A stretch of 5,934 nt of DNA from contig QHOF01000161.1 in NCBI GenBank assembly GCA_003219335.1, positions 1 to 5,934 on the forward strand, written 5' to 3'. The translations under genes and the position numbers were made by a program. Of the stretch, positions 1 to 4,174 are shown piece after piece (position 1 is the first letter of the stretch; each line of letters starts with the position of its first letter). Under the pieces are notes generated by a model. That model searched no databases, was not told the DNA's origin, and was given only the letters and a program-made list of their open reading frames with translations. This DNA comes from Verrucomicrobiota bacterium (GTDB lineage Bacteria; Verrucomicrobiota; Verrucomicrobiia; Chthoniobacterales; UBA10450).

Positions 1-1
1 G

Positions 2-964
2 GCGAAAATTCCCGGGCTCTTCATTGCAGAGGGGCTTCCGCTGAGTGCCCCATGGCTGGCACAACCGCCGCCCCAGGCAACACGTCGCAGCTTCGGCCAG
101 ATTTTGGCCGAGACGTTTCAAATTTATCGCAGGGGGTTTTTTCAATTGCTCTTCCTCACCCTGCTAGTGTTGGGTCCATCGATATGCAGTCAGTTAACGA
201 CTGTGTTCGCGCAAACCGGACAGCGGGCGCAATTCGACTTGCGCACGCTCGCGGTTGGAAGCTTTGCCTTTTTGATGTCTGTGCTCTCGATAGTGATGAC
301 GCCGATCTATATCGCGGGCATACAAATCCTCACGGCGGAGATTGCTGGCGGGCGACGGCCCCGTTTCGTCGCTGCGGTGAATAGAGCGGTCAGATTTTGG
401 CCGCGCGTCGCTGCGCTCTGCATCTTTGTCTATGGCGTGTTTTTCCTATTGATGATCTTCGGATTGCTCATCGCAGCCATCGCTCTTGCTGGGGCGTCTT
501 CATTGCTGTTGATCCTTTTCGCGATGGCTCTGCTCGTTCTGCAGGTTTGGATGTTTAGTCGTTTTTTCATCAACGTTCTATTTTGGCAGCAATTCGCTGT
601 CCTCGAGAACGCGGGATTCATCGATGCGTTGCGTGAAAGCCGAAATCTCGCGCGCAGCGGGCGTGATCTTCCATGGTTCCAACGTCCGCTTTGGCGCGGC
701 ACATTCATTGCCTCGATCTGGTTCGCCTTTGTGCTGGCGGTCACGCTCGGCCCCGAGTGGAGCATACTACAGCACTATTTCAATGAACTAGTGACCACGC
801 AGGACCCGCAGACGCTCCTGCAAAAATTGACTGAAAGCCAGCAAACCCGCGGTTTCGATGTTGCCGCTTTCGGCCTGGGCATCTTGGAACGAATTCTCCA
901 GCCGCTGCTGGGCATCGCTTTTGTGGTGCTTTATCTCGACAGCAAACAGCACATGTCCCATTAA
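2..964 (+). CDS. Polytopic membrane protein, 5'-truncated by window edge
   Basis: The frame is open from the first bases, and the only in-frame start before the first membrane segment is a TTG at 104, so the true start is probably upstream of the window. A proline-rich stretch (about residues 15-30, counting from the codon at position 2) leads into a short amphipathic part (SFGQILAETFQIYRR) and then about five to seven hydrophobic segments: after the RRG at 44-46, around 78-105, a long hydrophobic block at 130-180, one near 230-245 and one at the C-terminus. The motif VLENAGFIDALRESRNLARS in the middle resembles the conserved helix of DUF975/GPDPase-membrane-domain-like proteins (VLEG..ALRRSW.L). 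It probably sits in the cytoplasmic membrane; no enzymatic residues are evident. It could carry an extra N-terminal domain outside the window. Function is unknown. Its stop (962-964) overlaps the stop of the convergent gene. Confidence 0.75.
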   Translation, partial: AKIPGLFIAEGLPLSAPWLAQPPPQATRRSFGQILAETFQIYRRGFFQLLFLTLLVLGPSICSQLTTVFAQTGQRAQFDLRTLAVGSFAFLMSVLSIVMTPIYIAGIQILTAEIAGGRRPRFVAAVNRAVRFWPRVAALCIFVYGVFFLLMIFGLLIAAIALAGASSLLLILFAMALLVLQVWMFSRFFINVLFWQQFAVLENAGFIDALRESRNLARSGRDLPWFQRPLWRGTFIASIWFAFVLAVTLGPEWSILQHYFNELVTTQDPQTLLQKLTESQQTRGFDVAAFGLGILERILQPLLGIAFVVLYLDSKQHMSH

Positions 965-1632
965 TTTGTCCGCCGGCTTCGCAGGATTAGCGGCGCAATC
1001 GCGCTGAAGTAACGGCTGGTATAAAAGAGGTAACCGATGAAGGAAAGAAGTTGCCCGCTGATCAACCAAATGTGACGGCCGCGAGCGATGAATAGGTCGG
1101 GCCAGCTCCAAATGGCAATCGCACAAGCAAGATTGAGAAGGAAAAGCAAGGGAACAAGTGCACGAATATTGAGCAGTTGATCGGACATGGCGCGCGCGTA
1201 AAGCGCGCGTTCGGAATCATCGCGCGACTCGGCGATGCGCGCGCGAATCAGCCGCATATCGTAAATAAACAGCAGCCAGACAACGCCCGCATAGGCGGCG
1301 CTTAGCCGAAACCAGACCGGGGGATTGTCGAGCCGGCTGAACAGAATGGCTTCACCCAGCGCGGCTGCGATGTAGAAAAAGTTGTGGCCGAACTCGAGTG
1401 GCCACCGAATCAACGTGAGCGTGTGAATGACCGAACGCGACCAGAAAATGAAGATCACACACAAGCCGGCAGCGATATAGATGAATGCACTCGCGTTCGG
1501 CATCGACAAGAGCGCACGGGAACTGTCCGTTAGGAAAAAAAGTGCAACCCCTTGGATAATGCTAACCAAGGTCAGCTCGATAGTGACGACCAGGGAATCG
1601 AGGTTGCGGCGGCCTTCGTTTGGGAGCTTCAT
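961..1632 (-). CDS. Hypothetical six-span membrane protein
   Basis: I do not recognise the family. From the ATG at 1632 the product is 223 residues and begins MKLPNEGRRNLDSL. About six hydrophobic helices are visible: VVTIELTLVSIIQGVALFFL, the ASAFIYIAAGLCVIFIFW segment, HNFFYIAAALGEAILF, AAYAGVVWLLFIYDM, LVPLLFLLNLACAIAIW and WLISGQLLSFIGYLFY. Charged loops separate them, including an acidic/basic stretch (RARIAESRDDSERALYAR) between helices 4 and 5. No signal peptide or catalytic motif is seen. A GTG at 1680 would add 16 residues, but it lies inside a perfect inverted repeat (1673-1696) and neither start has a clear Shine-Dalgarno, so the ATG is preferred. The gene is transcribed away from the hsp20 pair and converges on the membrane protein to its left, so it is probably a monocistronic unit. 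Confidence 0.7.
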   Translation of the reverse strand: MKLPNEGRRNLDSLVVTIELTLVSIIQGVALFFLTDSSRALLSMPNASAFIYIAAGLCVIFIFWSRSVIHTLTLIRWPLEFGHNFFYIAAALGEAILFSRLDNPPVWFRLSAAYAGVVWLLFIYDMRLIRARIAESRDDSERALYARAMSDQLLNIRALVPLLFLLNLACAIAIWSWPDLFIARGRHIWLISGQLLSFIGYLFYTSRYFSAIAPLILRSRRTN

Positions 1633-1672
1633 CGTTTCGACCCGTAGCCGTTTTGTGATTGAAGTGTCAAGG

Positions 1673-1696
1673 CGCGGCACGGACTGTTTTGCCGCG
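1673..1696. repeat. Perfect 7-bp inverted repeat upstream of membrane gene
   Basis: CGCGGCA (1673-1679) and TGCCGCG (1690-1696) are perfect inverted copies with a 10-base spacer. On the minus strand this lies 40-64 bases before the ATG at 1632 and covers the alternative GTG start at 1680. It could be a leader hairpin or an operator; no T-run follows, so it is not an obvious terminator. Confidence 0.4.
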
Positions 1697-1875
1697 AAGC
1701 TCGATATCCCGCAAGGCTGATTCGAGATGCTTCACGCCAGTGCAATTTTGTCCCGCCATTTGGATCGCCTCTCGCTAGCCTGTGTCAGATTAGACCAGCA
1801 TGTCATTGCGAAGATTTTCTGTCCTATGCGATAAGCGACTGATCCTGCCAAATTTATGGCTGTGCGCTGTCTCAA

Positions 1876-1903
1876 TTTACTGTGGCACGGCGGGAGCTAT
1901 TAC
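1876..1903 (+). promoter_or_regulatory. Weak sigma70-like promoter candidate for hsp20 pair
   Basis: TTTACT (1876-1881) and TATTAC (1898-1903) are separated by 16 bases. Each matches four of six positions of the -35 and -10 consensus. Initiation near 1910 would give a leader of about 45 bases that includes the hairpin at 1922-1955. The match is weak and could be chance in this A/T-rich part. Confidence 0.25.
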
Positions 1904-1921
1904 AAAATCGCTGAATTCAAA

Positions 1922-1955
1922 AATTCTTAATCCAAGAAAGGAGATTTTAGGAATT
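1922..1955 (+). promoter_or_regulatory. SD-enclosing A/U-rich hairpin, candidate RNA thermometer
   Basis: AATTCTTAA (1922-1930) pairs with TTAGGAATT (1947-1955) over nine positions, one of them a G-U, and the stem ends directly at the ATG of 1956. Inside it, TCC (1931-1933) can pair with GGA (1940-1942) of the Shine-Dalgarno AAAGGAG (1937-1943). A competing small hairpin, GAATT (1913-1917) with AATTC (1922-1926), uses the same bases. A weak, A/U-rich stem masking the ribosome-binding site of a small heat-shock gene is the usual design of RNA thermometers such as ROSE or fourU, but the sequence is not a member of either class by motif. Thermosensing is inference. Confidence 0.35.
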
Positions 1956-2417
1956 ATGGATCTAATTCGTTATCAAATACGCGATCTGGCCCCTTGGTCA
2001 GCTCTGGATCGCTGGGGCAATCTGCGGGATGAGTTGAACTCGTTCTTCGAGATGCCGTTCTGGTCGGGTTTCGCACGCGCAGGCCAGCTTTTTACCGGCT
2101 GGTCGCCGGCGCTCGATCTTTACGAGAGCGGCGACAATGTGGTCGCCGTTGTCGAGCTGCCTGGAATGCGCAAGGAAGACATCGACATTTCCTTGCACGA
2201 CGGGACGCTAACAATCAGCGGCGAACGCAAGCGCGAGAGCACCGGCGGTGAGAAGGCTCAACGCACCGAGCGCTACGTTGGCACCTTCCGGCGCAGCATC
2301 GCGCTACCGACCCGCGTGGATGCCGACAAAGTAACTGCCACCTATCAGGACGGAATTCTGAAGGTGACATTGCCGAAGGCTGAGGAAGCGAAACCAAAAC
2401 AAATCCAGGTCAGCTAA
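1956..2417 (+). CDS. Hsp20/alpha-crystallin small heat-shock protein (first of pair)
   Basis: An ATP-independent cytoplasmic holdase that binds unfolding proteins during stress; such proteins form oligomers and pass clients to DnaK/ClpB. The 153-residue length is typical. The N-terminal arm (1-49) is rich in W and F (APW, FFEMPFW). The alpha-crystallin domain runs from about 50 to 142, with the ELPGM turn at 67-71, RYVGTFRRS at 106-114 and the G-I-L signature in DGILKVTLPK (132-141). The C-terminal IXV tail (I150-V152) is the motif that docks in a neighbouring subunit. The ATG at 1956 is chosen because AAAGGAG lies 12 bases upstream and homology starts here; the frame is open back to 1800 but without Hsp20 character. 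A second hsp20 follows after 29 bases, so the two are very probably one operon. Confidence 0.93.
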   Translation: MDLIRYQIRDLAPWSALDRWGNLRDELNSFFEMPFWSGFARAGQLFTGWSPALDLYESGDNVVAVVELPGMRKEDIDISLHDGTLTISGERKRESTGGEKAQRTERYVGTFRRSIALPTRVDADKVTATYQDGILKVTLPKAEEAKPKQIQVS

Positions 2418-2446
2418 ATCCAACAAGACTGAAAGGAATTGTGATC

Positions 2447-2818
2447 ATGAATACTCTAACCCGTGAAACTCGCGACGGTGATCGTGCGCAGGCGGAACAG
2501 TTTATTTCGCCGCCGGCCAGCGTGATCGAAGGCGCTGATGGCTACACGCTCGAAGTCGAGATGCCCGGTGTAACGAAAGACGGCCTCGACATTTCGTTCG
2601 AAAATAACGAGCTGACAATCATCGGGCGCCGTTCGCTTCCCGCTGTGGAAGGAATGCTTATCCATCACGAATCGCGTCCGGACAATTTCCGGCGCAGATT
2701 CGAGCTCGATCCATCAATCGACGCCAACAAAATCAGCGCGAAAATCGAGCAGGGCCTTGTGACGTTGACTCTGCCCAAGGCGGAGCATGTCAAACCGCGC
2801 AAGATCACCGTTTCATAA
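2447..2818 (+). CDS. Hsp20/alpha-crystallin small heat-shock protein (second of pair)
   Basis: A shorter paralogue of the preceding gene (123 residues from the ATG). It has only about 20 residues before the alpha-crystallin domain, which spans about 22-112. Visible landmarks are EMPGV at 38-42, FRRRFELD around 81-88, the G-L-V form of the conserved signature in GLVTLTLPKAE (103-113), and the C-terminal IXV tail (I120-V122). A GTG two codons upstream (2441) is possible, but GAAAGGAA (2431-2438) is well spaced for the ATG at 2447 and too close to the GTG. The missing long N-terminal arm suggests a different client or assembly role from the first copy, perhaps co-assembling with it in the manner of IbpA/IbpB; that pairing is inference. 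The unit ends at the intrinsic terminator 25 bases downstream. Confidence 0.92.
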   Translation: MNTLTRETRDGDRAQAEQFISPPASVIEGADGYTLEVEMPGVTKDGLDISFENNELTIIGRRSLPAVEGMLIHHESRPDNFRRRFELDPSIDANKISAKIEQGLVTLTLPKAEHVKPRKITVS

Positions 2819-2842
2819 CGCTCGGCTTCGTCGAAATTCAAA

Positions 2843-2872
2843 GCCGCGAACGTGGAAGTTCGCGGCCTTTTT
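2843..2872 (+). terminator. Intrinsic terminator of the hsp20 operon
   Basis: GCCGCGAAC (2843-2851) pairs perfectly with GTTCGCGGC (2858-2866) around a six-base loop. It is followed by CTTTTT and, after CG, another TTTT. It lies 25 bases after the second hsp20 stop and before recA, so it should separate the two transcription units. Confidence 0.9.
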
Positions 2873-2883
2873 CGTTTTCCACA

Positions 2884-2908
2884 CCAAGCCGCTCGCTTTT
2901 GTGCTTGG
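2884..2908. repeat. Short inverted repeat upstream of recA
   Basis: CCAAGC (2884-2889) and GCTTGG (2903-2908) are inverted copies 13 bases apart in the presumed recA promoter region, 39 bases before the start. It could be an operator, but a six-base repeat is weak evidence. It does not match the known LexA boxes of Proteobacteria or Firmicutes. Confidence 0.2.
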
Positions 2909-2946
2909 CGAATCGCCGCCCGCGCAGTACTTAGAGTCATCCTGAT

Positions 2947-3984
2947 ATGGCGACAAAGACAGAAGAAAAGACAGCTACTGACAAACTCACCGCGGCACGA
3001 AGCAAGAACCTCGATCTGGCGATTCAACAGATAGCCAAGGATTACGGGGAAGGGGCAATCATGCGCCTGGGCGACGAGAAAATTGTTGATATCGATGTCA
3101 TTCCCACTGGCAACATTTTAATTGATCGCGCGCTCGGCGTTGGCGGGTTCCCGAGAGGCAGAGTGGTAGAAGTTTTCGGTCCTGAATCCTCCGGGAAAAC
3201 CACACTGGCGTTGACGGTGGTTGCTCAGGCTCAAAGACGCGGCGGCCTCGCCGCGTTCATCGATGTCGAGCATGCTCTGGACCCTGCCTATGCCAAAAGA
3301 CTCGGCGTTGATCTTGACGATCTGCTGGTTTCTCAGCCGAGCTCAGGCGAGGAAGCGCTACGGATTTGCGAGACGCTGGTGCGCTCCAACGCGCTCGACG
3401 CAATTGTAGTCGATTCCGTCGCCGCGCTGGTCACCAGAGCGGAGCTTGAGGGCGAAATCGGGGACGCCACCGTTGGCGCGCAGGCGCGACTGATGAGCGC
3501 CGCCTTGCGCAAGCTCACCTCGCTCATTTCAAAAGCGCGAACTTGCTGCATTTTCACAAATCAAATCCGCGAAAAGATCGGCGTAATGTTTGGAAACCCG
3601 GAAACGACGCCCGGTGGAAGAGCGCTGAAATTTTACGCCAGTATGCGCGTCGATATCCGGCGCATCGGTGCCATCAAACAGACCGACGGCGTTGTCACTG
3701 GCAACCGCACCCGTATCAAAGTCGTGAAGAACAAGGTCGCTCCGCCATTTACCGAAGCCGAGTTCGACATCATGTACAACGAGGGAATCTCATCCGCGGG
3801 CGCGCTGCTCGATCTCGCGTTAGAAAAACAAATCATCGAGAAGCGCGGTTCCTGGCTCAACTACAAAGGGACGCAACTGGCCCAGGGTCGTGATGCTGCG
3901 AAAGAAGTCTTGAAAAATGACAAGGCGCTCTACGAAGAAATAGAGACTGCGGTCAAAGCGAAGCTCGACGAGGAAAAAGACTAG
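2947..3984 (+). CDS. recA: Recombinase RecA, complete
   Basis: RecA coats single-stranded DNA, drives ATP-dependent homologous strand exchange and stimulates LexA self-cleavage in organisms with an SOS system. The 345-residue protein has the short N-terminal helix (about 20-45), Walker A GPESSGKT at 78-85, the catalytic Glu in FIDVEHALDP (E108), Walker B IVVDSVAAL (153-161), loop L1 (EGEIGDATVG, 168-177), the NQIR motif (205-208) with the L2 loop KIGVMFGNPETTPGG, and KFYAS (228-232) with the interface Phe229. The C-terminal domain continues to a short acidic tail (DEEKD). Numbering is 12 ahead of E. coli RecA. In L1 the usual SHV/SHM is ATV, and the common GLQAR is GAQAR. The ATG at 2947 has only a modest AGAG ten bases upstream. 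No recX follows; alaS is next, as in many bacteria. Confidence 0.98.
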   Translation: MATKTEEKTATDKLTAARSKNLDLAIQQIAKDYGEGAIMRLGDEKIVDIDVIPTGNILIDRALGVGGFPRGRVVEVFGPESSGKTTLALTVVAQAQRRGGLAAFIDVEHALDPAYAKRLGVDLDDLLVSQPSSGEEALRICETLVRSNALDAIVVDSVAALVTRAELEGEIGDATVGAQARLMSAALRKLTSLISKARTCCIFTNQIREKIGVMFGNPETTPGGRALKFYASMRVDIRRIGAIKQTDGVVTGNRTRIKVVKNKVAPPFTEAEFDIMYNEGISSAGALLDLALEKQIIEKRGSWLNYKGTQLAQGRDAAKEVLKNDKALYEEIETAVKAKLDEEKD

Positions 3985-4008
3985 GCGCCAATCCGGCCAA
4001 TAATCCTT

Positions 4009-4062
4009 GCGCAGTTTAGGCCGGGGGAGGAAATTTGACGGCTTAAAGCAGTCAAACTGCGC
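4009..4062 (+). promoter_or_regulatory. Overlapping inverted repeats, possible attenuator/antiterminator
   Basis: GCGCAGTTT (4009-4017) and AAACTGCGC (4054-4062) form a perfect nine-base inverted repeat. Between them TTTGAC (4034-4039) pairs with GTCAAA (4051-4056) to make a separate hairpin. The right arm 4054-4062 also overlaps the left arm (4058-4065) of the terminator-like hairpin that follows. The long-range pairing and the two local hairpins therefore exclude each other, as in an attenuator. Whether alaS transcription is controlled this way is inference. No T-box core sequence is present. Confidence 0.35.
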
Positions 4063-4083
4063 GGCGGCACTGCCGCGCATTTT
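4058..4083 (+). terminator. Terminator-like hairpin after recA
   Basis: TGCGCGGC (4058-4065) pairs with GCCGCGCA (4072-4079) around GGCACT and is followed by TTTT then AA. It sits 74 bases after the recA stop and 92 before alaS. The stem is strong but the T-run is short, so it could be a recA terminator, a regulated leader terminator for alaS, or only a stable 3' end. Confidence 0.6.
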
Positions 4084-4123
4084 AATCAACGTGAAGGCCA
4101 CTGGGCACCAAGCAAGAGTCCGG

Positions 4124-4140
4124 TTTCAGGTTTCCTGAAA
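4124..4140. repeat. Perfect 7-bp hairpin before alaS
   Basis: TTTCAGG (4124-4130) and CCTGAAA (4134-4140) pair perfectly around TTT, with two more G-T wobbles possible outside. The right arm runs straight into the tandem repeat. It may be part of the same interspersed repeat or a protein-binding site. Confidence 0.45.
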
Positions 4141-4169
4141 TTCGTGTTTATTCGTGTTGATTTGTGGTT
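4140..4169 (+). repeat. Triple 10-base tandem repeat abutting alaS
   Basis: Three consecutive ten-base units: ATTCGTGTTT, ATTCGTGTTG and ATTTGTGGTT. The last ends five bases before the alaS start, and the TAG formed just after it (4169-4171) closes the alaS frame upstream. From memory, similar ATTCGTGT..ATTCGTGGTT strings recur between genes in Verrucomicrobia and other environmental bacteria, which suggests an interspersed repeat rather than an alaS-specific element. It occupies the place where a Shine-Dalgarno would be expected. Confidence 0.6.
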
Positions 4170-4174
4170 AGAAA

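Larger units (their letters stand above)
1633..1955. other. Intergenic region between divergent genes
   Basis: This 323-base stretch separates the minus-strand membrane gene from the hsp20 pair. I see no RNA gene and no convincing ORF. The Hsp20 frame is open back to an ATG at 1800, but that extension does not look like Hsp20 sequence and has no ribosome-binding site. The region holds a 7-bp inverted repeat at its left end, a weak sigma70-like promoter candidate at 1876-1903, and the hairpin that encloses the hsp20 ribosome-binding site at 1922-1955. No CIRCE element (TTAGCACTC-N9-GAGTGCTAA) and no sigma32-type promoter is visible. Confidence 0.6.

Noticed and set aside
52..384. ORF starting with ATG at 52 on the plus strand
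   Set aside because: It overlaps the clearly membrane-protein-like frame from position 2 and has no recognisable domain; it is a shadow.
1188..1212. GCGCGC...GCGCGC inverted repeat near 1190-1210
   Set aside because: It lies inside the minus-strand membrane gene and follows from Ala/Arg codons (ALYARAMS region); no reason to give it a separate role.
1800..1955. In-frame N-terminal extension of the first Hsp20 from an ATG at 1800
   Set aside because: The 52 extra residues do not resemble Hsp20 and the ATG at 1800 has no ribosome-binding site. The ATG at 1956 has AAAGGAG upstream and starts at the expected length.
2849..2860. GAAC...GTTC as a Firmicutes-type LexA box before recA
   Set aside because: The spacer is six bases rather than four, and the pair is the top of a nine-base stem followed by a T-run, which is a terminator.
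4061..4078. GGCGGCACTGCCGCG as a T-box core before alaS
   Set aside because: It only loosely resembles the T-box consensus AGGGTGGNACCGCG. It is fully explained as a simple palindrome, and no Stem I or specifier loop could be identified.
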